Positions 40,843 through 51,435 of a DNA stretch of 64,000 nucleotides are shown one piece after another; the first letter of the stretch is position 1, and each line of letters opens with the position of its first letter. The DNA comes from Candidatus Gastranaerophilales bacterium (GTDB taxonomy: Bacteria > Cyanobacteriota > Vampirovibrionia > Gastranaerophilales > Gastranaerophilaceae): the NCBI GenBank assembly GCA_944323725.1, contig CALUTP010000022.1, positions 1-64,000 on the forward strand, in the 5' to 3' direction. The notes under the pieces are model-generated. The model was not told the DNA's origin, searched no databases, and worked only from the letters and a program-made list of their open reading frames with translations. Both the position numbers and the translations under genes were made by a program.

Positions 40843-42247
40843 AATTGTATCTGACAAAATTCTTTCTAAAATTGCACAGTCTTGTGACAATGAAATTTAT
40901 CTTGTCGGCGGAACAGTGAGAGATTTCCTAATGGGAAAGGATAGTTTTGATAAGGATATTATTGTTGTGGATGAGGATGCCAAGGATTTTACCCTAAAGC
41001 TCCAAAAAGTTTTTGATGCGGTATTTGTACCGCTAGATGAACTAAATAAAATTTATCGGCTGGTTTTGCCTGATAAAATTAACTATATTGATGTCACAAA
41101 CCCGATAGAAGGCTCTTTACACAAAGATTTAATGCGTCGTGATTTAACTATTAATGCTATAGCTGTAAATATTAGAACGGCGGAAGTGATTGATTTATGT
41201 GGTGGTGTTACTGATATTCATAACCATACAATTAACTGCATAAGTGAACATAATTTTGAAGATGATCCTTTGAGGCTTTTGAGAGTCTATCGGTTTCAGG
41301 CAACACTGGGTTTTGAGCTCACTGCAGAAACTATTCATGCAATATGTAAATTTGCAAAGCTTATTCAGAAACCTGCTGTTGAACGCATTGTTCACGAATT
41401 AATACTTTTATTTGGTGGGAAATATGCTGATAAAGCTATTTTGAATATGAATAAAACTTGGCTTTTAGAAGAAATTTTCCCTATAGTAAATGACTTGAAA
41501 CAAGTTCCTCCAAATACACATCATCATTTGGATTTGTTTAATCATTCAATTGAGACTGTAAGACAAATTCAGTTAATTTATGAAAGTGCAACTGATGTTG
41601 TGAGAGAGCACCTGGATAAAGTTGATTTTGGTGGAGCATCAAGGCTTGCACATTTAAAACTTGCAGCTTTTTTGCATGATATAGGAAAGTTTTCGACTTG
41701 GACTATTGAAGAAGATACAGGACGCCATAGATTTATAAAACATGATGATGTCGGGGCAAAGATGTCTATTAAAATTTTGAAAAATATGAATTTTTCAAAT
41801 AAGCAGATTGAATATATATCCTCTATGATTAGAAATCACATCTACCCGTCTCAGGTTATGGCTGCTCCTGAAGTTGATTATAACTCTCCAAACGGTGAAA
41901 AAGTTATGATGAGATACGTTAGAAAGATGGAAGATAATTCTATTGATGCCATTATTCTTGCTAAGGCTGATAGATTATCAGCGCGGGGTGAGGCGGTGTC
42001 TGATGAAATTGTTGAAAAAAATCTTTCTAATTTAAATAAACTTTTAAATTTTTATTTGAGTGTAAAAGATACTCTGGAACCTTTACATGTTTTGCTGGAT
42101 GGTAATGATGTTATGAAACTTCTAAATATTAAACCTTCTAAAAAGCTTGGAGAAATAATGAATGCTCTTCATGAAGCGCAATTATCTGGTGATGTGCAGA
42201 CAAAAGAACAAGCTGTTGACTATGTAATGTCTTTTTTCTGCAATTAA
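40820..42247 (+). CDS. CCA-adding enzyme/poly(A) polymerase family protein with HD domain
   Basis: Predicted 475 residues. The class II nucleotidyltransferase head has YLVGGTVRDFLMG, FDKDIIV (metal-binding D-x-D analogue), RRDLTINAIA and DDPLRLLRVYRF. A C-terminal HD phosphohydrolase domain has AAFLHDIGK. It repairs or adds tRNA CCA ends or adds poly(A). At least tRNA-His in this genome already encodes CCA, so repair is a reasonable role. No ribosome-binding site is evident; it probably relies on coupling with rsmE. Confidence 0.85.
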   Translation: MNTLIKTKIVSDKILSKIAQSCDNEIYLVGGTVRDFLMGKDSFDKDIIVVDEDAKDFTLKLQKVFDAVFVPLDELNKIYRLVLPDKINYIDVTNPIEGSLHKDLMRRDLTINAIAVNIRTAEVIDLCGGVTDIHNHTINCISEHNFEDDPLRLLRVYRFQATLGFELTAETIHAICKFAKLIQKPAVERIVHELILLFGGKYADKAILNMNKTWLLEEIFPIVNDLKQVPPNTHHHLDLFNHSIETVRQIQLIYESATDVVREHLDKVDFGGASRLAHLKLAAFLHDIGKFSTWTIEEDTGRHRFIKHDDVGAKMSIKILKNMNFSNKQIEYISSMIRNHIYPSQVMAAPEVDYNSPNGEKVMMRYVRKMEDNSIDAIILAKADRLSARGEAVSDEIVEKNLSNLNKLLNFYLSVKDTLEPLHVLLDGNDVMKLLNIKPSKKLGEIMNALHEAQLSGDVQTKEQAVDYVMSFFCN

Positions 42248-42596
42248 AATTTTTTATAGCTGAGCATGCTTTTTGATTTTAATTATCTAAATTATATATT
42301 TTGTCTATATATTATTACATTTTATCTTTTTATCTTTACAAAAATTTACAAAAATTTTTATAAATTATTTTGTCATTTTTTTTCTTTTATATCTGTTATT
42401 TTGTAAATTTTAAAATATTTTTTTGCAAAATGTTTTAAAATTATACTATTTTTATAAAAAAAAACAAAATTGCATCTTAATATTAACTTTACATTGTGCT
42501 AATTTAGCGCAACTTTTTTTATTGACCACTTTTATAAAAAATGTGATGTTGTTATAATAAGTGTATTAAATACAACACAAGCCAGACGATATTGTT
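42248..42596. other. AT-rich intergenic region
   Basis: No gene is visible on either strand. It contains long A and T runs, an imperfect inverted repeat around 42246-42290 (AATTAAAAT...ATTTTAATT) that may end the preceding transcript, and the promoter elements listed at 42550-42558. Confidence 0.6.
42550..42558 (+). promoter_or_regulatory. Extended -10 promoter of the tandem membrane-protein genes
   Basis: TGTTATAAT is a perfect extended -10 element, about 40 bases before the ATG at 42597. TTGACC at 42522-42527 is 25 bases from the -10, too far for a standard -35. TGTATTAAATACA just downstream is an odd-centred palindrome that could be an operator. Confidence 0.5.
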
Positions 42597-44294
42597 ATGA
42601 TAGATAAGATTAGTGTAAGTGTAGATAAAAATAAATATACCCCTGATAAAAAAGGTAAAAATTTTAATCCAATTTTCAAAGGTAATGGAGTTGGTGAGTT
42701 AGTTCTTAAAGGCATTCAGGCTTGTGAAAGAGAGCCTATGCTCAACGTTACAGTTCTTGATTTAGCTACAGCAATTCTTCCAAGAACTTTTTTTGAAACA
42801 TTTATTGGGTCTAAGAAAAAAGATGAAAATGGAAAAGAAACTAATGAACGTAAATTAAATGTGATGGGTGGTTTTGAAGCTTTTAGAAGAGAGTCATCAG
42901 GCTTATTAATAAACTGTATTATACCTAGTTTTATTGTAATAGGTGCTGCTAAGCTATTAAACAAGCCGATTATGGGTGATTTTAATAAGTCTAATCTTAC
43001 TAAATGCTGGGCTAATGGTGATGCAATAAATAAAATCGAAAAATATTATAAGGCTTCAAATGGGGCAAATAATGAGGAAAAAGTTTTCAATACATTAAAA
43101 AGCATGTTTAATGACATTGAAGGAGTAAATGGTGACGTTGCTAAAGATGGATTGAAAAAATTTAAGGATATTTTTGCAAATGATAGTGAATATGAGGAAA
43201 CTCTAAGAAAAATTGCAAAAAATATTGTCTCAGACTCTCCTAAAAAAGATGTTACCAAAAAAGCTTTTGAAACTATTGTAGGCAAGACTGGTATTTCAGA
43301 AAATATAAAATTTAAGGATGATAAAGGTTATTTCTCTAATAGCTTTAAATCCCTTCTTGAAAGTACTTCAGATATTCTGCATAGTGTCGTAAAAGAAGGT
43401 ATTGAAAATGACTCTGATAAGTTAGCTAAATTTTTCTCAAAATCTAAAAAACTCGTTAATTTAAAGAGTATAGCTGGATTAGGAGTAATTATTCCATTAG
43501 CAATTTCAGCTCAGCCTATTAATAGGTGGATTACTCACAAACTTTCAGGCAAAAAGGGTGCACCTCTTTATAATGATGGTAAAGAAAGAATTCTTACAAA
43601 AGAAGAAAAGAGAAAATTAACAGCTCAAAAATTCTTTGCAGTGCCATTAATGGCAGGAGTAGCAGGATTATCAATGATAATGGATAGACCAAGCTTGAAA
43701 ATGTTCCAGTTTAAAAATATTTTTCCAACAATGGATCAGGCAAGAATTATTTCAGCAGCAACATTTTCCAGCCGTATTGCAGCCTCTGAAGATTCTAATG
43801 AACTAAAAGAAAATACAATTAGAGATATTGCTACTTTCTCAAGTTTTTATTTTTTAGGCGATTATGCAGCAAAAGGTATTGCAACTCTTATAGAGCATTT
43901 GAATAAAGATAAGGGTATTCAGCTAATCAATAGGTTAAAAAAACAAGATCCTAATGCTAATATCTTCAAACGATTCTGGAATTGGGCAAAACATACTACA
44001 ATGAAATCAACAGATGAGTTGGAAGCAATTGCAGATAAGGCGTTAAGAACAAAACATAAAAATTTGAGAAGTGTTTGCCAACTTGGTAATATAGCATTCT
44101 CATTAATTTCTCTTGGCGTATTTATTCCTCTATATACTAGAACTCAAACGAATAAAAAAGAACTTGCTAAACGCAAGGCTTTGAATGAACAAGCTCTTAA
44201 GATGGCCTCAGAAGGCTCAACGGGCACCACTTTTGGTTCAAATGCCAATCCTCTATTAAAATCACAATCATTTAAAGCTTTTTTAAATTCGTAA
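42597..44294 (+). CDS. Lineage-type multi-helix membrane protein (paralogue 1)
   Basis: Predicted 565 residues. F27-K28-G29 lies in the polar N-terminus. Hydrophobic segments occur around LLINCIIPSFIVIGAA, LGVIIPLAISAQPIN, FFAVPLMAGVAGLSM and IAFSLISLGVFIPLY, with a long helical charged region (about 140-290) between. It shares a colinear set of blocks with the next gene: IPRT, E-x-x-RRES, QPIN-(R/K), QFK-x-x-(F/L)PT-(M/I)DQ and a SR-x-(A/W)A motif. No known family comes to mind. Role unknown; a membrane or cell-envelope structure is a guess. Confidence 0.55.
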   Translation: MIDKISVSVDKNKYTPDKKGKNFNPIFKGNGVGELVLKGIQACEREPMLNVTVLDLATAILPRTFFETFIGSKKKDENGKETNERKLNVMGGFEAFRRESSGLLINCIIPSFIVIGAAKLLNKPIMGDFNKSNLTKCWANGDAINKIEKYYKASNGANNEEKVFNTLKSMFNDIEGVNGDVAKDGLKKFKDIFANDSEYEETLRKIAKNIVSDSPKKDVTKKAFETIVGKTGISENIKFKDDKGYFSNSFKSLLESTSDILHSVVKEGIENDSDKLAKFFSKSKKLVNLKSIAGLGVIIPLAISAQPINRWITHKLSGKKGAPLYNDGKERILTKEEKRKLTAQKFFAVPLMAGVAGLSMIMDRPSLKMFQFKNIFPTMDQARIISAATFSSRIAASEDSNELKENTIRDIATFSSFYFLGDYAAKGIATLIEHLNKDKGIQLINRLKKQDPNANIFKRFWNWAKHTTMKSTDELEAIADKALRTKHKNLRSVCQLGNIAFSLISLGVFIPLYTRTQTNKKELAKRKALNEQALKMASEGSTGTTFGSNANPLLKSQSFKAFLNS

Positions 44295-44304
44295 AGGAAA
44301 GATC

Positions 44305-46053
44305 ATGAAAATTCAACACATAGCCCCTCAAAATGTAGATAGAAATAAGAATACTAATTGCAGTTGTAAAGACAATAAAATAAATTTTACAGGTGTTTCG
44401 GATGCTGCTACATTATTATTAAGATTTTTAGATACAAATCAAGCGGTAGGAGCAAATTCAGTAGATTTATGTTCTATGGTAATACCAAGAACAGCATATG
44501 ATATGAAAAAAAGAGGTCCAGAAGCTGGATTAGAGACTGCAAGACGTGAATCTATGGGAACTCTTAATCATTCTCTTGTAGGTACCTATGGTGTGCTAGG
44601 AGGTATGCTTGTAGCTACTGCTTTAAATAGAAATTATGGTATTAGAGCAGATAAGATTTTTGCTGATAATAAAACTACTGATATTCTTGCAAAGTATTGG
44701 CATAATGCAGTTAAAGCTGAACAAGAATCTATAAAACTAAATCCAGAACGAGAATTAAATCCTATTAAAAAATATTTAAATGATGTTATTGATAATGTAA
44801 AAGTGTTTAATACTGCTAAAAATTCAGAAACTGGCTGGGCTAATATTCCAGATGCTGATAAAAAGTTAGTAGTTGATAAGCTTTATACTCTTCTAAGTGA
44901 AGGTAAAGCAGATAAAATTGATAAAGAATCGCTAGCATATATTAAATCAGTTATTACAGCTTCAACAGGTGGTGAAAATGTTAGACTAGAACTCAGAAAA
45001 GGTAATAAAATTCTAGAAGCTTCTTCAAATACACTTCAAACATTAATTGAAAATATCCATAACTTATCTAAAACCTTTGTTAAGTCTGATGTTAAAAAGA
45101 TTTTTGAGAGTTCAAAAAGTGTTGATTCAAATTCATTTGTTAATGCTTTAAAATCAATGAATAGTAAGCGTACAGCAATAGGGCTGGGTATAGCAACAGC
45201 TATTGGTATGTCAACACAGCCTATTAATAAATATTTGACATTCAAAAAGACAGGCCAAACTGGATTTGTAGGTGTTCCTGGCAGAGAAGAGGATCATTCA
45301 ACTGGTTTTAAAATCTTAAAAGGTATAACTGGAGTGCTTTTTGGTCTTGGAATGATTTCTACAATTACTCACAAACCAAAGGAATTTATGAGTAAAATTC
45401 AATTTAAAGGAATGCTTCCTACAATAGATCAACTCAAATTTGTCTATGGTATGACAATAATGTCAAGATTATGGGCAGCAAGAGATAAGGATGAGCTAAG
45501 AGAATCAGCTGTCAAAGATACTCTAGGATTTTTAAATTTATTAGTTCTAGGAGCACTTGTTACTAAATACACTGCAAAAGCACTTGATAAATCTAAGGCT
45601 TTATTCAATAAAGTTGCTGGGAAAAATGGACTTGGTACATTAAAAACTAGAGATGAAGTATTGTTATCAGCATTAAAAGATAATGGAATATCAACAGTAA
45701 AAGACGGAAAAGCGCTTAAGTTTAAGGAGTTACTAGAGAAAATAAAAGAACTGCCTGAAGATAAGCAAAAATTTGTAAAATCACAATTAAATACACTAAG
45801 TATTTCTCAAGTTGTGGGTTATTTGTACTCTTGTCTTGTATTAGGTCTAGGAGTTCCTGCATTAAATAAACATATGACAGAAAAATCTGATGCAAAATTT
45901 AAGGCAAAATTCGCTGCGCAACAAGCTCAGCAAAATTCTGCAAATCAATTATCTAAAAATTTATCTACTTCATTTGGGCAAAATAAATTTTCATTAGATG
46001 ATGTGATTGGAACTAATCAAAGCAAAGAATTTATTTCAAAACATATGCAATAA
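44305..46053 (+). CDS. Lineage-type multi-helix membrane protein (paralogue 2)
   Basis: Predicted 582 residues, 10 bases after paralogue 1 and probably co-transcribed; AAAGGAAAG precedes the ATG. F28-T29-G30 lies in the N-terminus after a CSC pair. Shared blocks with paralogue 1 include SMVIPRTAYD, ETARRESMG, STQPINKYLTF, QFKGMLPTIDQLKF and MSRLWAARDKDELRES. Hydrophobic segments match in position. The C-terminus is Gln/Asn/Ser-rich. Function unknown. Confidence 0.55.
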   Translation: MKIQHIAPQNVDRNKNTNCSCKDNKINFTGVSDAATLLLRFLDTNQAVGANSVDLCSMVIPRTAYDMKKRGPEAGLETARRESMGTLNHSLVGTYGVLGGMLVATALNRNYGIRADKIFADNKTTDILAKYWHNAVKAEQESIKLNPERELNPIKKYLNDVIDNVKVFNTAKNSETGWANIPDADKKLVVDKLYTLLSEGKADKIDKESLAYIKSVITASTGGENVRLELRKGNKILEASSNTLQTLIENIHNLSKTFVKSDVKKIFESSKSVDSNSFVNALKSMNSKRTAIGLGIATAIGMSTQPINKYLTFKKTGQTGFVGVPGREEDHSTGFKILKGITGVLFGLGMISTITHKPKEFMSKIQFKGMLPTIDQLKFVYGMTIMSRLWAARDKDELRESAVKDTLGFLNLLVLGALVTKYTAKALDKSKALFNKVAGKNGLGTLKTRDEVLLSALKDNGISTVKDGKALKFKELLEKIKELPEDKQKFVKSQLNTLSISQVVGYLYSCLVLGLGVPALNKHMTEKSDAKFKAKFAAQQAQQNSANQLSKNLSTSFGQNKFSLDDVIGTNQSKEFISKHMQ

Positions 46054-46096
46054 CTAAAAATTCGTATTTTTATGATATAGTTTTTAAAAAATCTTT

Positions 46097-47029
46097 TTAT
46101 TGCATTTGAGAATTAGAGCCTGATACAACTTCAATAATTTCCTGAGTAATTGCGAATTGTCTAGATTTGTTGTATTCAACAGATAGAGTTTGTATCATTT
46201 TTTCCGCATTAGATGTCGCCGCAGACATTGCGGTCATTCTGCTGGCAAGTTCACTTGCTTGCGCTTCTAAAAGTGCTTGATAAATAATATTGGTTATATA
46301 CATAGGAACAATTTTTTGTAATATATTATGTTTATCTGGCTCAAATTCCATAAGCGGATCAATTATATTATCATGAAGCTGTTCTTTCAATTCTTCTGGA
46401 GTTTTTAAAGGTAATACAACCCAATCTTCAACAAAATAGCTCATCATATTTTTAAATCTTGTCGTAATGATTTCTATTTTATCAATTTGCTTAGAAACAA
46501 AATATTCAGCCATATCTTCAACAACTAATTTTGCGCCTTCCCCTGAAGGTTTATTAGCAAGACTAATATATGTTTTTTCTATTGTGGAGCCGAGTTGTAT
46601 GCATTTACGTTTTAATGAAGATATACCTTTTTGACCAATTATAAAAAGTTTGGTATCAATTCTTTTAGACTTATATTCTTCGATTTTATTGATAGTTTTT
46701 CTAACAATATTTGCGTTGTATGCTCCTGCAAGACCTTTATTGGAGGTAATGACAAGCAATCCTACAGTTTTAACATCTCTTGTTTTTAATAATTCTGGAT
46801 AATTATCTACTGCAGATTTAATTTTTAATGTATGTGTACTATATGCGCCTACAGAGTTGAGCAGTTTTTTAAACATATTATTAAGTTCAGCAGTGAAAGG
46901 TCTAGATGCTTTAACTGTATTTTCAGCTTTTTTTACTTTAGCTGCAGCAACCATTTTCATTGCTCTGGTAATTTTTTTTGTACTTTCAACACTTTTTATT
47001 CTGTTTTTAATATCTTTTAAATTAGCCAT
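46097..47029 (-). CDS. atpG: ATP synthase gamma subunit
   Basis: Predicted 310 residues. The N-terminal helix has IKNRIKSVESTKKITRAMKMVAAAK, GLAGAYNANI marks the core and the C-terminal helix ASELASRMTAMSAATSNA the rotor contact. It is the central stalk. I do not see the extra ~35-residue redox/inhibitory insertion known from photosynthetic cyanobacteria and chloroplasts. Last gene of the operon; beta and epsilon are not downstream. Confidence 0.95.
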   Translation of the reverse strand: MANLKDIKNRIKSVESTKKITRAMKMVAAAKVKKAENTVKASRPFTAELNNMFKKLLNSVGAYSTHTLKIKSAVDNYPELLKTRDVKTVGLLVITSNKGLAGAYNANIVRKTINKIEEYKSKRIDTKLFIIGQKGISSLKRKCIQLGSTIEKTYISLANKPSGEGAKLVVEDMAEYFVSKQIDKIEIITTRFKNMMSYFVEDWVVLPLKTPEELKEQLHDNIIDPLMEFEPDKHNILQKIVPMYITNIIYQALLEAQASELASRMTAMSAATSNAEKMIQTLSVEYNKSRQFAITQEIIEVVSGSNSQMQ

Positions 47030-47045
47030 AATTTTACCTTTTTAA

Positions 47046-47258
47046 CTAATCTAGGATTGTTATTAAAATTGAAATAATCCCAACAAGTAAAATAAGAATA
47101 AGGAGTCCTTTTACAAAATTGCATCTTTCAGCACATTTAGAGTTATTCTTACAAACCATTCTGCCGTTTCTATCTGCTGCACATTCAAGACATAGTCCTT
47201 TTCCACAGTTTGTACATACTGCAAAAGCATCTCTATCATGGTGATTGTAGCATTTCAT
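47046..47258 (-). CDS. Small B-box-like zinc-finger membrane protein
   Basis: Predicted 70 residues. An N-terminal zinc motif, CYNHHDRDAFAVCTNCGKGLC followed by C-AAD and further cysteines, resembles the B-box/“double zinc ribbon” start of some bacterial membrane proteins. A C-terminal transmembrane helix (about 48-68, LLILILLVGIISILITI) follows. It sits between atpA and atpG on the same strand with gaps of about 16-20 bases, so it must be co-transcribed with the ATP synthase. I know no ATP synthase subunit like this. Confidence 0.7.
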   Translation of the reverse strand: MKCYNHHDRDAFAVCTNCGKGLCLECAADRNGRMVCKNNSKCAERCNFVKGLLILILLVGIISILITILD

Positions 47259-47278
47259 ATTAGACTCCTTTCTTATTT

Positions 47279-48799
<1,521 letters not shown>

Positions 48800-48812
48800 T
48801 CATAAATTCTGC

Positions 48813-49370
48813 TTATCTTAATAATAAGTCTTTACTGATTTTATCAATTTTATTTTTTAAGCTTGTATCAATAACGTCATCGTTAATTTTGATAACAAGT
48901 CCTGCAATTATTCCATTGTCAATATTCCAACGGGGTTGTACTTGTTTTTTTAATTTTTCTTCTAATTTAAGTGCGATTCCTTTTTTCTGTTCATCAGTAA
49001 GTGCTATTGCAGATGTTACAATAACAGGTTGTATGTTGTTAATTTTATTTAATTTTTTTACATAAGCTGCATAAATTTTAGAGAATTCTTCGAAACGTTT
49101 TTTTTCAACGAGAATTTTTAAGAAATTTACAATGGGTTTGTGTATTTCTTTTGTAAAAATTTCATTAATAATATCAATTTTAGTATCAAATGCTACAATA
49201 GGATTTTTTAGTACATCGAATAATTCTGGAGCCATATCTAGAATATCCTGTACAGTTGTTAAATCATCATAGACTTCATTATAAGACATAATACCGTCTA
49301 ATACTATTTTTATAAGTGCATCTGCATAATTTTTTGCTGAAATTGATAATCTTTCGTCAAAATCTCTCAT
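48813..49370 (-). CDS. atpH: ATP synthase delta subunit
   Basis: Predicted 185 residues. N-terminal helical bundle (YADALIKIVLDG), C-terminal domain ending NGIIAGLVIKINDDVIDTSL, the family signature. It links the top of F1 to the peripheral b/b' stalk. Three bases separate it from atpF. Confidence 0.93.
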   Translation of the reverse strand: MRDFDERLSISAKNYADALIKIVLDGIMSYNEVYDDLTTVQDILDMAPELFDVLKNPIVAFDTKIDIINEIFTKEIHKPIVNFLKILVEKKRFEEFSKIYAAYVKKLNKINNIQPVIVTSAIALTDEQKKGIALKLEEKLKKQVQPRWNIDNGIIAGLVIKINDDVIDTSLKNKIDKISKDLLLR

Positions 49371-49373
49371 AAT

Positions 49374-49883
49374 TTATAATTGAATCCTGTCTAATTCTTT
49401 TATACTTTCATTAATATACTTTTCATGTAATTCAGGTTGCTTTTCTAGTACTGACATAATATGATTCCTTGCCAACTCTATAGATGCTTTTGCCGTTTTA
49501 TCAGTTAAAGCTGTGGAGATAGTTTTTTCTTCATTTAAAATAACTTTATCAATATTAGATTTGATTACCTCAATTCCTTTTTGAGTATTATCAAAAATCT
49601 GTTCAGCAATCATTTTTGCTCTTGACTCAGCATCTTTCAAAGTTAAATTAATTTCATCATCCAAATGCTCAATTGATTTTTTTGCTTCTGCTAATTCACT
49701 TGAGGCTTTTGACTTTTCATCTTCAGCCAATTTTATACTTTTAACAATATCATTTTTTAGATTTTCAATAATTTCTCCAATCTTAATTTTTTTAAAAATG
49801 ATTGCAAAAATTAATACAAGTATTGCAAAGTTAAATGTATTCGTTTGAACTATTGTATTCCAAAGGTTAGCAAGTTCATTCAT
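49374..49883 (-). CDS. atpF: ATP synthase b subunit
   Basis: Predicted 169 residues: one N-terminal transmembrane helix (FNFAILVLIFAIIF, about 18-31) and a long charged coiled coil. Peripheral stalk. The paired, different b' gene upstream shows a heterodimeric stalk, as in cyanobacteria and chloroplasts. Confidence 0.88.
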   Translation of the reverse strand: MNELANLWNTIVQTNTFNFAILVLIFAIIFKKIKIGEIIENLKNDIVKSIKLAEDEKSKASSELAEAKKSIEHLDDEINLTLKDAESRAKMIAEQIFDNTQKGIEVIKSNIDKVILNEEKTISTALTDKTAKASIELARNHIMSVLEKQPELHEKYINESIKELDRIQL

Positions 49884-49884
49884 T

Positions 49885-50352
49885 TTAATTTAGTATCCTG
49901 TTTATTAAATCAGTATCATTATTAGCAATTTTTGTTTCTGTCCCAAGTACTTTAGTCGAAATAATCTCTGCAAGATCTTTCACTTTTGATTTTAATTCTT
50001 CTGTAGTTTTTACAGCCTCGCAATGAAGGTTTTCTTTTGCAGAATTTATTTTTTCTTGGGAAAAGTTCTTAGCTTCCTGTGTAAGATTTTTGGAATTAAT
50101 ATTAGCGTCATTTACTTTATCTGAAATAAGTTTTTTAGCTTCTTTTTGAGTTTTAGAAATTCTATCTTTACGTGTATTATTAATTGATAATGCTTGATTT
50201 TTTGCATTTTCAGCATCGGCATAATTTGTGTTAATAATACTATCCCTTTCCGAAATAATTTTTTCTAAAGGTGCATAGAAAATTTTATTCATTATAAAAG
50301 TGAAAACTAAAAAGCTTATAATAGATATTAAAAATGTTGCATTAAATTCCAT
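49885..50352 (-). CDS. ATP synthase b' subunit
   Basis: Predicted 155 residues. MEFNATFLISIISFLVFTF gives the membrane helix, then FYAPLEKIISERDSII, the classic b/b' hinge, and a coiled coil. Being first of two unequal b genes, between c and b, it matches the cyanobacterial atpG/b' position. One base separates it from atpF. Confidence 0.88.
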   Translation of the reverse strand: MEFNATFLISIISFLVFTFIMNKIFYAPLEKIISERDSIINTNYADAENAKNQALSINNTRKDRISKTQKEAKKLISDKVNDANINSKNLTQEAKNFSQEKINSAKENLHCEAVKTTEELKSKVKDLAEIISTKVLGTETKIANNDTDLINRILN

Positions 50353-50366
50353 TAATTAATCTCCAA

Positions 50367-50603
50367 TTATTTACCAAGTAGCTGGAATGCAATTACGAAT
50401 GCATACAAAGCACAAGCTTCAGATAATGCTGCACCTAGAAGGAAGAATCCGAAAGCTTTTCCTGCTACTTCTGGCTGACGAGATACAGCATCCATTAATC
50501 CTTTTGTTGCAAGTCCAATACCAAGTCCAGCTCCGATAGCACCAAAACCAATTGCTATACCTGCACCTAACTGTGCTAATTGTGCTAATGAATTTGTTTC
50601 CAT
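50367..50603 (-). CDS. atpE: ATP synthase c subunit
   Basis: Predicted 78 residues, two transmembrane helices with the RQPE loop. The ion-binding glutamate is in LSEACALY. Compared with the known Na+ c-ring motif, the helix-1 glutamine is replaced (GLGIG) and the serine after the glutamate is alanine, so H+ coupling is expected. Confidence 0.95.
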   Translation of the reverse strand: METNSLAQLAQLGAGIAIGFGAIGAGLGIGLATKGLMDAVSRQPEVAGKAFGFFLLGAALSEACALYAFVIAFQLLGK

Positions 50604-50636
50604 GTTTGTCTCTCCTTTTTTATTTTAATTGTAATA

Positions 50637-51326
50637 TTAATGTTCTTCTCCTGTTGCTGATGAAACGTAAGCAATAGTCAGCATCATAAATACAGTAGCC
50701 TGAATAAATGCTACTAGAATTTCAAAGAGCATAATCGGAAGCGGTAGAAAATACGCTGATAGTCCGAGTGCAATGCTTACAAGAATTTCGCCTGCAAAAA
50801 TATTTGCAAAAAGTCGGATTGCAAGACTTAAAGGACGAGTAACCATTTCTAAAAGTTCTACAAGTGCCATAACTATTCCTGTAAAGCTAAATTCATGCAA
50901 AAAGTATTTAGGACCTTTTTGTTTAATTCCCATTCCTACGTAATATACAAGAACAATAACAGCCATAGCTGCCGTCAAATTAATATCATTAGTCGGGGAA
51001 GCAAGTTCACCTGATTTTAAATGAATTATTCTTAAAGGAAGCTGTCCCATCAAGTTTGCTGTGAGTATGAACAAAAATAATGATGCAACAAGAGGAACAT
51101 GCTTTCTATTATCATTTGGAATCATTGTATCTAAAGTTCCCCAAAAAAATCTTAAAACACTTTCACATACGGCTTGAATTTTTCCAGGAATTACAGAGAG
51201 TTTTCTAGTAGCAAATATTGCAAATAGAATAATAACAGCCATAGCAAACCACATAGTAAATATAGTATCTAGGTTTACTGCTAAATTATGATCTGCAATA
51301 TTAAAAGTATAAACCCAATGTTCCAT
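50637..51326 (-). CDS. atpB: ATP synthase a subunit
   Basis: Predicted 229 residues, several membrane helices. RPLSLAIRLFANIFAGEIL contains the essential arginine of the proton path. First gene of the operon; no atpI is seen upstream. GGGAGAG precedes the ATG. Confidence 0.96.
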   Translation of the reverse strand: MEHWVYTFNIADHNLAVNLDTIFTMWFAMAVIILFAIFATRKLSVIPGKIQAVCESVLRFFWGTLDTMIPNDNRKHVPLVASLFLFILTANLMGQLPLRIIHLKSGELASPTNDINLTAAMAVIVLVYYVGMGIKQKGPKYFLHEFSFTGIVMALVELLEMVTRPLSLAIRLFANIFAGEILVSIALGLSAYFLPLPIMLFEILVAFIQATVFMMLTIAYVSSATGEEH

Positions 51327-51362
51327 ATAAAATACTCTCCCTCAAAATTTATTTTAACTCCT

Positions 51363-51394
51363 AAAAAAAAAATCGCAAATTTTTTTTGTTTGCG
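51363..51394 (-). terminator. Hairpin plus T10 in the atp operon leader (possible attenuator)
   Basis: On the minus strand CGCAAA (51394-51389) pairs with TTTGCG (51379-51374), followed after one A by ten T. It lies about 40-70 bases upstream of the atpB start with no gene behind it on that strand, so it looks like an attenuator in the operon leader. The stem is only 6 bp, so it may be weak. Confidence 0.4.
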
Positions 51395-51435
51395 TTATTA
51401 TTAATATGAAATTCCGTTGATTGATGAGGGGAAAT

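Noticed and set aside
50367-50603. c subunit as a Na+-binding type because of the nearby Na+ pump
   Set aside because: The helix-1 Gln and the Ser following the carboxylate, both needed for Na+ coordination in known rings, are absent.
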